This document shows, piece by piece, positions 1-7,819 of a stretch of DNA of 64,000 nucleotides. The translations under genes and the position numbers were made by a program. Position 1 is the first letter of the stretch; each line of letters begins with the position of its first letter. The stretch comes from Bacillota bacterium (GTDB lineage: Bacteria; Bacillota; Clostridia; Lachnospirales; Lachnospiraceae): positions 1-64,000 of the forward strand of contig JAEYOY010000015.1 in assembly GCA_023411215.1 (NCBI GenBank), in the 5' to 3' direction. Below the pieces are notes generated by a model. That model saw nothing but the letters and a program-made list of their open reading frames with translations. It was not told the origin of the DNA and ran no database searches.

Positions 1-218
1 ATAAATTCGATGTATTAGTAAATGTTAAGGGTGGCGGTTTCACCGGCCAGGCTGGTGCAATCAGACACGGTATCTCCAGAGCATTATTACATGCAGATGC
101 TGATTACCGTCCTACACTCAAGAAGGCTGGATTCTTAACAAGAGATCCTAGAATGAAGGAAAGAAAGAAGTACGGCTTAAAAGCAGCTCGTCGTGCTCCT
201 CAGTTTTCAAAGAGATAG
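1..218 (+). CDS. rpsI: 30S ribosomal protein S9, C-terminal part
   Basis: The gene enters from the left edge in frame from base 3 and gives 71 residues ending in the basic tail RRAPQFSKR before TAG at 216-218. The segment contains GGGFTGQAGAIRHGISRALL and DYRPTLKKAGFLTRDPRMKERKK, split here as two hallmark S9 stretches. The C-terminal tail of S9 reaches the P-site tRNA in the small subunit. In Firmicutes rpsI is normally the second gene of an rplM-rpsI operon, so rplM probably lies just outside the window. A strong intrinsic terminator follows. Identity is essentially certain; only the 5' part is missing. Confidence 0.97.
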   Translation, partial: KFDVLVNVKGGGFTGQAGAIRHGISRALLHADADYRPTLKKAGFLTRDPRMKERKKYGLKAARRAPQFSKR

Positions 219-484
219 TATTATCTGCGTCATCGGCGCATACAAAAGGCTCCTGGGAGTTTGCTCCCAAGGAGCTTTTTTATACGCCGAATGATGTAGT
301 CGTCTGAGATGATGGAACAGAACGAAGTGTATATGAGGTTCATCGAAGGTGACGCAGATAATACGTAGGCAGGTTCACATCAAATGACCGAGATGGAGCG
401 AAGTAAAATCGAGGTTACTTGATGTGAAACGCAGGTAGAACTATCTGTTAGAGATAAGCAATTATTAATGTTCACAAGTAATTA
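219..484. repeat. Nested inverted repeats downstream of rpsI
   Basis: TATTATCTGCGTCA at 219-232 is exactly complementary in inverted order to TGACGCAGATAATA at 350-363, so the rpsI terminator sits inside a larger potential stem. A second stem pairs TTCACATCAA near 372-381 with TTGATGTGAA near 419-428, enclosing a loop with GAGATGGAGCGAAG. A related phrase, AAATGACCGAG, recurs at about 8832 after the ABC importer. A third weak arm pair, CAGGTA and TACCTG, lies at about 432 and 483. No ORF in this stretch looks real. Confidence 0.6.
249..281 (+). terminator. Intrinsic terminator after rpsI
   Basis: A GC-rich hairpin with arms GGCTCCTGGGAG and CTCCCAAGGAGC is followed by a run of six T. Outer, imperfectly matched arms (TCGGCGCATA at 233-242 and TATACGCCGA at 281-290) extend the stem. 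It ends the ribosomal protein operon. Confidence 0.9.
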
Positions 485-620
485 CCTGTATTATATGACA
501 CAGAGAATACTTAGGCTTGCCAGAGATGACTGGAGACAATAATTGGGGTTTATGTAGCGTACTTGGATGTACAGTAATCTATGGAAATCAGCAAAAGTGT
601 ATAGGATGTCGGATGTTTTC

Positions 621-860
621 GGGCATATGCTAAAATTATATCTACATATACCCAAAATATGAATGAGAGAGAAGCCAAAATAGATGCTTCTGGGCATATA
701 TTTGAAAAAAAGAAACATATTGCCCAGAAATATTGAATTAAGTGGGCATATGAGATTTAAAAGTCAGTATATGCCCAATTAAGTCTATCAACCCAATGAA
801 ATTAGAAAGTTATTAGGCTAAAATGGGCAAAGCAAAAAAAAAATGGTCTGTATGCCCAAT
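621..860. repeat. Four consecutive hairpins built from GGGCATAT arms
   Basis: GGGCATA or its complement occurs about eight times. The copies form four successive hairpins: 621-656 (GGGCATATG with CATATACCC, one mismatch), 690-727 (CTGGGCATAT with ATATTGCCCAG, one bulge), 742-778 (TGGGCATAT with ATATGCCCA, perfect) and 823-858 (TGGGCA with TGCCCA). The sequence between arms is AT-rich and non-coding in appearance. The array ends directly beside the stop codon of the leftward gene at 885-1667, so it would lie in that gene's 3' untranslated region. Nothing else supports a gene between 484 and 884. Confidence 0.65.
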
Positions 861-884
861 CAAGCCTACAAGCATATAAGAGTT

Positions 885-1667
885 TCATAAAAAATAATGT
901 TGTATAATCTTTTCAACCATTTGTGAATTAAGGGGATTGTTCTTTGTTTCGAAGGTGGTAATCAGGTTAACGGAGGGAATAAGACCATGAGAGTTGTAGA
1001 ATTCTAGCTTGGAGAAAGTGTTTTTTGAATAGGACAAGTCATCCATCTTTCCAAAGTGCTCCCAATAAAATAGTCTACCTGTCTGTGGGTGCCGCACAGT
1101 ATAGTCAGGGAAAAACGTAGTATCTTCTAAAAGAAGGGCGCATTCGTATCGATAGGGAATTTTGTTTATGAAAAGAGCCATATCGATGATAGCTTCAGAC
1201 TTGGAGCGAACAGTATTACCGGAATAGCATTTATGGATAAGATGTTCAGGGTGATTTGTGTTGTGTTCGTAAGGAGAATTGATCCATTGAATAAGTTCTT
1301 CAGAATATGATTTGAAATTAGGTGCTAGAAGTTCATTATATCCAGACATATCACTCAGGAGATGTTTAACCTTTTCGTGGTCAGGATCATAGTGTTTTAG
1401 ATAGGATGCAATTGCTTTTTGCTCATAACGCAGATCTTCTAATAAAGAAGTAAAGTATTTTTTGATGGCCAGTTCTTCGGCAATGCATCGATCCTTCTTG
1501 GAAATGTAACTTAGTTTGCCTCTGTCACTCTTATACCACTTCGAATATTTTCTGTTTTTCGTGCAGATTAGAGTACCGTCAGGATAGTTCTTAATTTGTT
1601 TTTGTAAAGAGTGAATTTCTTTTTCGAGCCGTATACTTTCGGCATAGATTTGATCATAAAGAATAAT
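885..1667 (-). CDS. Conserved hypothetical protein, PD-(D/E)XK nuclease-like C-terminal domain
   Basis: The C-terminal 154 residues from an internal ATG at 1347-1349 are clearly coding, with RSKSEAIIDMAL, a FPDYTV segment and YWEHFGKMDD. That order of E, PD and WEH-G resembles PD-(D/E)XK nuclease folds in clostridial proteins of unknown function. The same frame stays open upstream and encodes a helical, basic N-terminal part (for example KYSKWYKSDRGK and ELAIKKYFTSLLEDL). It runs up to an AAGGAGG site at 1674-1680. The only codon correctly spaced from that site is ATT at 1665-1667, giving about 260 residues. Either ATT is used, or the original start was mutated. A SigA-like promoter lies upstream. 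Function is unknown; the nuclease fold is inference. Confidence 0.65.
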   Translation of the reverse strand: MILYDQIYAESIRLEKEIHSLQKQIKNYPDGTLICTKNRKYSKWYKSDRGKLSYISKKDRCIAEELAIKKYFTSLLEDLRYEQKAIASYLKHYDPDHEKVKHLLSDMSGYNELLAPNFKSYSEELIQWINSPYEHNTNHPEHLIHKCYSGNTVRSKSEAIIDMALFINKIPYRYECALLLEDTTFFPDYTVRHPQTGRLFYWEHFGKMDDLSYSKNTFSKLEFYNSHGLIPSVNLITTFETKNNPLNSQMVEKIIQHYFL

Positions 1668-1712
1668 AAGACACCTCCTTCATTGGATTGGCAGGTTTTG
1701 GAATAGAGTTAT

Positions 1713-1742
1713 ATTATAACATGAAGAATAGAAAACATGCAA
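1713..1742 (-). promoter_or_regulatory. SigA-like promoter for the nuclease-like gene
   Basis: Reading leftward, TTGCAT (1737-1742) and a perfect TATAAT (1713-1718) are separated by 18 bases. The -10 box is about 33 bases from the AAGGAGG site of the 885-1667 gene. Confidence 0.6.
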
Positions 1743-1770
1743 ACAGAATGTAAGCTACGATTACGTATAG

Positions 1771-2001
1771 ATTGGGGATCAAAAAACAGTTGCACCTTCA
1801 AAGGTAAAAGGTGAAATGGCTAAAATGCCAATTAACTATAATCAAATTTCAAAAGTAACATTCGAGGATATTATAGAATTCCATTATAGCTTTGAAGCCA
1901 TTCATCCATTTCAAGATGGAAATGGATGAGTTGGACGAATGCTCCAAAGAATCCAGTATCCATGCTGTTCTTCAATTCTAATTCACCTCTCTAAGAGATA
2001 A
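1771..2001 (+). pseudogene. Fic-family protein remnant with a stop in the active-site motif
   Basis: Translation from 1771 gives TVAPSKVKGEMAKMP, then VTFEDIIEFHYSFEAIHPFQDGNG, a typical Fic (AMP-transferase fold) core written here in two parts. The HPFxxGNGRxxR motif is interrupted: the arginine codon after GNG is TGA at 1927-1929 (CGA in a normal gene needs one change), followed by VGRMLQ in frame. The reading frame starts abruptly after TAG at 1768-1770 and closes at about 2001, with the N-terminal helices and the C-terminal half missing. It is a decayed fragment with no visible promoter or ribosome site. Confidence 0.85.
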
Positions 2002-2030
2002 GCAGTTACCTACGAATCAAAATGCATATC

Positions 2031-2064
2031 AAAGCCCCAGAATGCTTGCATTCATGGGGCTTTT
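2031..2064 (+). terminator. Perfect terminator-like hairpin after the Fic remnant
   Basis: AAAGCCCCA-GAATGC, a TT loop and GCATTC-A-TGGGGCTTTT form an almost perfect long stem ending in a T-run. The arm sequence CCCCAGAATGCTTGCA is partly duplicated at about 2158-2173, next to the tandem repeats. Further flanking arms (TTACCTAC near 2007, GTAGGTAA near 2128) enclose this hairpin. Confidence 0.75.
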
Positions 2065-2203
2065 GTTATGCAATTTGAATTATCCGTAGTCGTGGGAAGC
2101 CCTGGACAGTCTTCCGTGCGACACGAGTAGGTAATACTATCTAGTAGAGATAAAAATCCCCAGAATGCTTGCAGTAATAATGCTACATCAGTCACATCAA
2201 AAT

Positions 2204-2423
2204 GTGGCTCTTTTATCTTTTTAATTTTTACACAATATATTAGCATTGTGGCTCTTTTATCTTTTTGATTTTTACACAATAAATTAGCATTGTGGTTCTT
2301 TTATCTTTTTGATTTTTACACAATATATTAGCATTGTGGCTCTTTTATCTTTTTGATTTTACACAATATATTAGCATTGTGGCTCCTTTATCTTTTTGAT
2401 TTTTTACACAATATATTAGCATA
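2204..2423. repeat. Five-copy 44-bp tandem repeat
   Basis: Copies begin at GTGG in positions 2204, 2248, 2292, 2336 and 2379, so the period is 44, 44, 44 and 43 bases. Each unit has GTGGCTCTTTTATC, then TTTTTGATTTTTACACAAT, then ATATTAGCATT. Units differ by one to three bases. Each junction contains CACAAT-N8-ATTGTG, a small hairpin followed on the + strand by CTCTTTTATCTTTTT. The array ends about 120 bases before the ABC importer operon. It has no protein-coding character. Confidence 0.9.
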
Positions 2424-2543
2424 ATCCTAATTGAAATATTTGTTTTTAAAATAATTTACAAAAAATAGTAATAATTCAGGTGGACAAGCCATATATATAT
2501 TATGTAGTACACAAACTATAGAATTTTAGAGGAGGAAAAAGCT

Positions 2544-4244
2544 TTGAAAAGTAAAAAACTAATCGCAATCATGCTAATACTTGCGCTAACACTATCCACG
2601 AATGTGTTTACAACAGCAAGTGCAGCAAAAAAAACCAATTTCCTTACAATTATGTCACAGGAAAGTAATGGTTGGGTAAGAAACTTTAACCCGCTTATTA
2701 ACAATGCTTTACATGCGTCTTTGGGATTTATGTTTGAGCCATTGGTTATTTTTGATAGCTTCAACAATAATAAGGAGACACCATGGCTTGCGGAAAAGAT
2801 TGTTACAGAACCTGACTTTAAAACTCTAACGGTATATGTTCGAAAGGGTGTTAAATGGAGCGATGGTAAACCCTTTACTGCAAAGGACGTTGCATTTACC
2901 TTCAACTATACCAAAACGCATCCGGAGATAGACAGAAATGGTGACTGGGATCACGATGGTGTAAAGGGAAGAATTGCTTCTGTGAAGATAGTTAACGACT
3001 ATACAGTTAAAATCGTCATGAAAGTAGCAAACCGTTTTGTGCGTAATAGCTTATTCTTCCAGCGCTATATGCTGCCGGAACATGTTTATTCCAAGGTGAA
3101 AAATCCTGCAACATATGTGGACAAAAACCCTGTTGTTACAGGCGCCTTCTCAAAAGTTAAGTCATTTAAACCTGAAATGATCGTACTTGATCGGAATCCA
3201 CATTATTGGAATGCGAAGAATATAAGTGTTGATCAACTTCGTTTCCCGCAATTTAATGGTAACCAGGCAGCACTTTCCTTGCTTCAAACAGGAGCTGTTG
3301 ACTGGGCACATATTTTTATACCGGATGCAGAAAAGAATTATGTACAGGGCGACCCGAATAGAAAATTCTGGTACGGTAAGAACGATGGAGTACGTCTAGC
3401 ATTCAACTTTATGGATGAGAATGCGGATACCCTAAAGGCATTTAAGGATGTTAATTTCAGAAGAGCGGTATCATTATGTGTTGATCGTAAAGGCATTATT
3501 GATTCAGCTGTATATGGATATCTATCCAAGGATGTTCCTCCGGTAACCGGTTTACCTCCGGCATTAATGGGATACGCTGATAAAACTGCACAGGCTGAGT
3601 TGGCTAAATACACCAAATATGACATTAACGCAGCGAAAAAGATGTTGACAGATGCTGGATACAAGGATGTTGACAAAGACGGCTTCTTAGAGAACCCGGA
3701 TGGTTCCAAGCTTGCATTCGAAATCACATCACCTGCAGGTTGGACTGATTGGAATGATGGTGCTGCAATAGTTGCCGATGGACTTAAAAAAGCAGGAATT
3801 AATGCAACAGCAAAGGCGATTGATCTTGCAATGTATATTGAAAGCTGGAAATCCGGTAAGCATGATATTCTTTACGGTGGATATGGTATTTCTGGTGACC
3901 CGTATCGATTCTATTTTGACACAATTGGTGATCAATCAAGAATTAAAACAGATACCTGGTGGACCATTACTATGAATAATTATGCCAATGATGAGATGAC
4001 AGCGTTAATCGCTAGCATGCCAACAGCGAAAGATGCTGATTTAAAAACAATAACAGCTAAGATTGAGCAACATTTTGCAACCAATATGATCAATGTTCCA
4101 TTATTCTACAATGGTAACTGGGTTGTTTACAACACAAGCAGATTTACTGGTTGGGCTACGGAAGGTAATGTAGTATGTAATCCTGCAAATGTTCAGCATG
4201 ACTCAAAACTCTTACAGCTTATGCTATTAAAGCCTGTTAAATAG
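2544..4244 (+). CDS. ABC importer substrate-binding protein, family 5 (Opp/Dpp type)
   Basis: This 566-residue extracytoplasmic protein captures the ligand for the permease and ATPase genes downstream. The start is TTG at 2544, seven bases after GAGGAGG. Residues 1-28 form a Sec signal peptide (KSKKLIAIMLILALTLS, then TASA-AKK). No cysteine lipobox is visible, although Gram-positive binding proteins are usually lipoproteins. The SBP_bac_5 signature appears at about residues 95-120 as RKGVKWSDGKPFTAKDVAFTF, with ATGAF-type and NPHYW motifs later, and the length fits the family. Ligands of this family include peptides, nickel and, in Clostridia and Thermotogae, cello- or other oligosaccharides; the sequence alone does not decide. 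A 590-base hairpin-rich gap separates it from the first permease. Confidence 0.93.
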   Translation: MKSKKLIAIMLILALTLSTNVFTTASAAKKTNFLTIMSQESNGWVRNFNPLINNALHASLGFMFEPLVIFDSFNNNKETPWLAEKIVTEPDFKTLTVYVRKGVKWSDGKPFTAKDVAFTFNYTKTHPEIDRNGDWDHDGVKGRIASVKIVNDYTVKIVMKVANRFVRNSLFFQRYMLPEHVYSKVKNPATYVDKNPVVTGAFSKVKSFKPEMIVLDRNPHYWNAKNISVDQLRFPQFNGNQAALSLLQTGAVDWAHIFIPDAEKNYVQGDPNRKFWYGKNDGVRLAFNFMDENADTLKAFKDVNFRRAVSLCVDRKGIIDSAVYGYLSKDVPPVTGLPPALMGYADKTAQAELAKYTKYDINAAKKMLTDAGYKDVDKDGFLENPDGSKLAFEITSPAGWTDWNDGAAIVADGLKKAGINATAKAIDLAMYIESWKSGKHDILYGGYGISGDPYRFYFDTIGDQSRIKTDTWWTITMNNYANDEMTALIASMPTAKDADLKTITAKIEQHFATNMINVPLFYNGNWVVYNTSRFTGWATEGNVVCNPANVQHDSKLLQLMLLKPVK

Positions 4245-4388
4245 TAATTAATCAGGGGCCAATGCAAATCGTATGGTATAAATGAAGCAAAGAACAACAA
4301 GCATCCCCACACACAGGTTGTCTGACATCTTATTGTTTTGTATGCCATTATACAAAATCAACAATCTGTCCGTCAAACAGTGTATTTG

Positions 4389-4788
4389 CGCGTGTGTAAA
4401 GTGAGTATATACAAGCTTGCTTGTATATATGCGAACGAGCACGCGAACTGGATAATCTCCGAATTGAGATTATCCAGTATGGGATGCATGTTGTCCTTTG
4501 TCATTGTATAGGAAAGTTCGTCCTATTCAATAACAAGCACTCCGTACAAGTGAACGAAGTTCACTTTGGGATGACGCACCTCAGCGGATAAACGCATTAA
4601 TGCGTTCGGTAGTTATTGCTTCGCAATCCTCTCAGGCGCGAAGTGTCAACAAGCTGACACTTTGTTCTCATTAACTTACGTTATGCAACAGCTCCATATA
4701 AATATTTTCGCAACTAAAATTGTACTAAAAATCTAATTTTTATAAGCATATTTATGCTGCCGCCCATTTCGCGGTCTTTGGCAGCATA
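4389..4788. repeat. Cluster of perfect hairpins between binding-protein and permease genes
   Basis: Successive stems are: CGCGTG/CACGCG (4389-4394, 4440-4445) enclosing TATATACAAG/CTTGTATATA (4406-4429); CTGGATAATCTC/GAGATTATCCAG (4448-4477); AAGTGAA/TTCACTT (4548-4566); the 16-base palindrome AACGCATTAATGCGTT (4591-4606); ATTGC/GCAAT just after; AAGTGTCA/TGACACTT (4641-4662); and TATGCTGCC/GGCAGCATA (4753-4788). None has a good T-run, so they look like RNA processing or stabilising structures, or inserted palindromic elements, rather than terminators. The gap 4245-4832 shows no convincing gene. Confidence 0.8.
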
Positions 4789-4832
4789 AGGATTAGTTTA
4801 TAAAGACTTTATACTTGGAGGTGAGGATAGCT

Positions 4833-5831
4833 GTGAGATACATTTTAAAAAGATTATGGTTTTATATTCTAGCATTCTTTGGAGCTTTGGCTGTAAATTT
4901 TTTTCTTCCACGTATGATGCCGGGAAATCCTGTTCAGATGTTTTTGTCAAACCTTTATCAATCAGGTGGAGTTGTTGATAATGCAACAATCGCTGCGGTA
5001 GAGAAATTATTTGGATACGATACTCAGAAACCGATTATCATTAGCTTCTTTAATTATATTATTAGTATTTTCAAAGGTGATTGGGGAGTTTCCTTTACTT
5101 TCTACCCACAGACAGTGTTGGAAGCTACGGGGCGTGGAGTGAGATGGACTGTATTCCTTTTGGGAACAGCATTAGTTCTCGGATTTATCATAAATACACT
5201 GCTTGGTATTCTTGTTGCATGGAAACGCGGTAGCAGATTGGATACCACCTTAACGGTTGGCGGACAAATTCTGGCTAATATTCCATCCGTTGTTACTGCA
5301 ATTATTTTAAGCATCGCACTTGCATTTACGGATATATTTCCAAGAGGCTATGCGGTTACTCCGCTTTTTGTAGCTGACAATGTCTTTCAATACATAGGTG
5401 ACGTTGCTTATCATGCATTCCTGCCAGTTCTTGCAGTGGTTATTACAGGCCTTGGAGGAATTATGGGCATGAGAGCAAACATGATTAACCAGCTTGGTGA
5501 AGATTATATCGTTATGGGAATTGCCAAGGGTGTGCCTGATCGAAAAATCATGTTTGGCTACGGAGCAAGAAATGCGCTTCTGCCTGTTGTTACATCACTT
5601 GCAATGCAGATCGGTTTTTTGTTAGGTGGCTCATTAATCATCGAACTGGTTTTCAATTATCCTGGTTTAGGTCAAGTTATGGTCATGGCTATTAGTAGAC
5701 GAGATTATCCTTTAATGCAAGGGATATTACTCATGACAACAATCGTGATGCTTTCTGCTAACTTTATAGCAGATATAAGCGTAATGATCCTGGATCCAAG
5801 AACTCGAAGACAAGGTGTGAATGGTAATTGA
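4833..5831 (+). CDS. ABC importer permease 1 (OppB/DppB type)
   Basis: This inner-membrane subunit forms half of the translocation pore. I chose GTG at 4833 because GGAGG at 4818-4822 is ten bases upstream; an earlier TTG at 4815 would overlap that site. The protein of about 332 residues begins with a basic RYILKRLWFYILAFFGAL membrane anchor and has about six membrane helices. The cytoplasmic EAA loop, which docks on the ATPases, is seen as EDYIVMGIAKGVPDRKI followed by ARNALLPVV. A large external segment follows helix 1, as usual for OppB. The downstream permease follows within about 20 bases, so the two are co-translated. Confidence 0.93.
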   Translation: MRYILKRLWFYILAFFGALAVNFFLPRMMPGNPVQMFLSNLYQSGGVVDNATIAAVEKLFGYDTQKPIIISFFNYIISIFKGDWGVSFTFYPQTVLEATGRGVRWTVFLLGTALVLGFIINTLLGILVAWKRGSRLDTTLTVGGQILANIPSVVTAIILSIALAFTDIFPRGYAVTPLFVADNVFQYIGDVAYHAFLPVLAVVITGLGGIMGMRANMINQLGEDYIVMGIAKGVPDRKIMFGYGARNALLPVVTSLAMQIGFLLGGSLIIELVFNYPGLGQVMVMAISRRDYPLMQGILLMTTIVMLSANFIADISVMILDPRTRRQGVNGN

Positions 5832-5853
5832 TAGAAAAGGAGACAGAGAGTAT

Positions 5854-6789
5854 ATGAAAAAAATATGGAATTGTAATGTAATGCGCTTTTTCAGAAATAG
5901 TCCCAAGACAAGTATTGGAGCTATTCTGATACTTATCATTCTTCTCCTTACCCTTGGAGCAAACCTGTTTACGACTATTGATCCTACCCATAGATTTGTC
6001 GACGAATATCACAGCGTACCTTCCCATACTCATATCTTAGGCACGACTCAATTGGGTAACGATGTATTCGCGCAAACCTTGTATGGGGGCCGTGTATCAA
6101 TCCTGGTAGGTATATTTGCAGGTGTTCTTACCGTGTTTTTAGGAATCTTTTTCGGAATCACTTCGGGCTATTTTGGAGGATGGTATGATAACATAATAAC
6201 AACCTTTATTAACATTATTATGGTTATACCCAATATAGTCTTGTTACTTATCGTTGCAGCACTTTTAAATGGGGTATCGCCATTCTTGATTAGTATTATT
6301 ATCGGACTGACTTCCTGGCCCTGGAATGCTCGTGTACTTCGAGCTCAGACAATGAGCTTGAGAAACAGAGAATTTGTCTATTCGGCTGAAACCTTAGGGG
6401 AATCGAAGCTTAGAATCCTATTTATAGAGATTATGCCTAACATGCTTTCTATTATAAGCTCTGCTTTTGTCAGCACGCTGATTTATGCTATTATGGCTAG
6501 TGCTACTCTTGAGTTCATTGGCTTTGGTGACCCACTTTCGTGTACTTGGGGAATCATGCTGTTTAATGCAAATAAATCTGGAGCTCTGACCAGTGGTTCA
6601 TGGTGGGAATTATTGGGGCCCATCTCTGGAATTGTTCTGTTTGGTGTAGGACTTACATTAATCAACTTCTCCATCGACGAGGTTTCAAATCCCAAATTGA
6701 AAGCACAAAGAATTATGAGAGCTTATTATAAGGTGAAAAAAATGCAGGCAAGGGCTATGAAAAAATTAAGCTTGAATAACATCAATTAG
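5854..6789 (+). CDS. ABC importer permease 2 (OppC/DppC type)
   Basis: Second pore subunit, about 311 residues. ATG at 5854 follows AAAGGAGA by about ten bases; an ATG at 5821 inside the end of the previous gene lacks a ribosome site. After a cytoplasmic N-terminus and TM1 (ILILIILLLTLGANL) comes the short motif HILGTTQLGNDVFAQ, the OppC N-terminal consensus (hxLGTDxxGRDxxS type). The EAA loop is seen as REFVYSAETLGESKLRILF. The later ATLEFIGFGDP segment is also typical. It sits between the first permease and the ATPase genes in one transcription unit. Confidence 0.93.
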   Translation: MKKIWNCNVMRFFRNSPKTSIGAILILIILLLTLGANLFTTIDPTHRFVDEYHSVPSHTHILGTTQLGNDVFAQTLYGGRVSILVGIFAGVLTVFLGIFFGITSGYFGGWYDNIITTFINIIMVIPNIVLLLIVAALLNGVSPFLISIIIGLTSWPWNARVLRAQTMSLRNREFVYSAETLGESKLRILFIEIMPNMLSIISSAFVSTLIYAIMASATLEFIGFGDPLSCTWGIMLFNANKSGALTSGSWWELLGPISGIVLFGVGLTLINFSIDEVSNPKLKAQRIMRAYYKVKKMQARAMKKLSLNNIN

Positions 6790-6808
6790 GAAGGGGGTGC
6801 ACTTGGAG

Positions 6809-7819
6809 ATGGGTGATTTATTAACGGTAAAAGGACTTAGTGTTGATTATGTGACTGCAAAAGGTGGACATGTTAGAGCGGTAGATAATGTCAGTTTTTC
6901 AATAAAAGAGGGTCAAAGCTTTGGCTTAGCGGGAGAATCTGGATGTGGTAAGAGTACTATTGCTTATTCCCTTATGAGACTGCACAGACCTCCGGCGCTA
7001 ATATCAGATGGAAAAATTCTTCTTGAAGGTAATGATATTGTACCAATGACAGAAGATAAAATGCAGCAATTACGCTGGAGCGAAATAGCCATGGTATTCC
7101 AATCGGCTATGAATTGTCTGAATCCCGTCGTAACAATGGATAAACAATTTTTTGAAATATTTAAGTATCATGGGATAACCAATGATAAAAATGTTTCCAG
7201 AAAGAAGGCGGAAGAACTGTTATCCTTTGTTGGCATCCCTGCAGAACGACTAAAGGATTATCCTCATCAATATTCCGGTGGTATGCGTCAAAGAGCTGTA
7301 ATTGCAATGGCACTGGCGCTTAGGCCTAAGCTTCTTATCTTAGACGAGCCTACGACAGCACTTGATACTGTTGTACAAAGGGATATTTTGCAGTGTATTT
7401 ACGACCTGAAAAAGGAATTGAAATTCTCTATTCTTTTTATAACACATGACATCAGTCTGATGATGGAATTTTGTGACACAATCGCTATTATGTATGCGGG
7501 GAAGATCGTAGAAGAAGCTTCTTCCGAGAAGATTTTGAATAATCCAAAACATCCTTATACCTATGGCTTAAAAAATTCATTTCCCTCTTTAAAAGGAGAA
7601 GTGAAGTATATGGAAGGAATACCTGGAACTCCTCTGGATTTAAATGCGATTCCTGTAGGTTGCAGATTCCAAGATCGTTGTTTTAGAGCATGCAAGGATT
7701 GTTTTACCAAGGAACCAGAGCTTAGTACGACGAAGGATGGATTCTTCTATTGCCATAATCCATTAGATGCCACCTATCAAACCAATCACAATGTATCAGA
7801 TATACGAGGTGTGATATGA
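6809..7819 (+). CDS. ABC importer ATPase 1 (OppD/DppD type)
   Basis: Cytoplasmic ATPase that pairs with the next gene product to energise import. ATG at 6809 is preferred; the upstream GTG at 6797 lies within the GGGGGTG ribosome site. Walker A GESGCGKST, Q-loop VFQSAM, signature YSGGMRQRAVIAMAL, Walker B LLILDEPTTALD and the switch THD are all present. The C-terminal extension has IPGTPLDLNAIPVGCRFQDR followed by clustered cysteines (C-x5-C-x3-C-x2-C style), matching the oligo_HPY domain and iron-sulfur site reported in this subfamily. It overlaps the next gene by four bases (ATGA). Confidence 0.95.
   Translation: MGDLLTVKGLSVDYVTAKGGHVRAVDNVSFSIKEGQSFGLAGESGCGKSTIAYSLMRLHRPPALISDGKILLEGNDIVPMTEDKMQQLRWSEIAMVFQSAMNCLNPVVTMDKQFFEIFKYHGITNDKNVSRKKAEELLSFVGIPAERLKDYPHQYSGGMRQRAVIAMALALRPKLLILDEPTTALDTVVQRDILQCIYDLKKELKFSILFITHDISLMMEFCDTIAIMYAGKIVEEASSEKILNNPKHPYTYGLKNSFPSLKGEVKYMEGIPGTPLDLNAIPVGCRFQDRCFRACKDCFTKEPELSTTKDGFFYCHNPLDATYQTNHNVSDIRGVI

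Noticed and set aside
491..718. A 75-codon minus-strand frame in the gap after rpsI
   Set aside because: No ribosome site, composition is that of AT-rich spacer, and it overlaps two of the GGGCATAT hairpins.
2052..2279. A 75-codon minus-strand frame over the tandem repeat
   Set aside because: It merely translates the repeat units (two IKKIKEP-like phrases) and part of a terminator.
2204..2423. CRISPR array
   Set aside because: The units are directly tandem with no spacers between them and there are no cas genes nearby.
4248..4442. Minus-strand frame in the importer gap
   Set aside because: No ribosome site and it overlies palindromic arms; looks like spacer.
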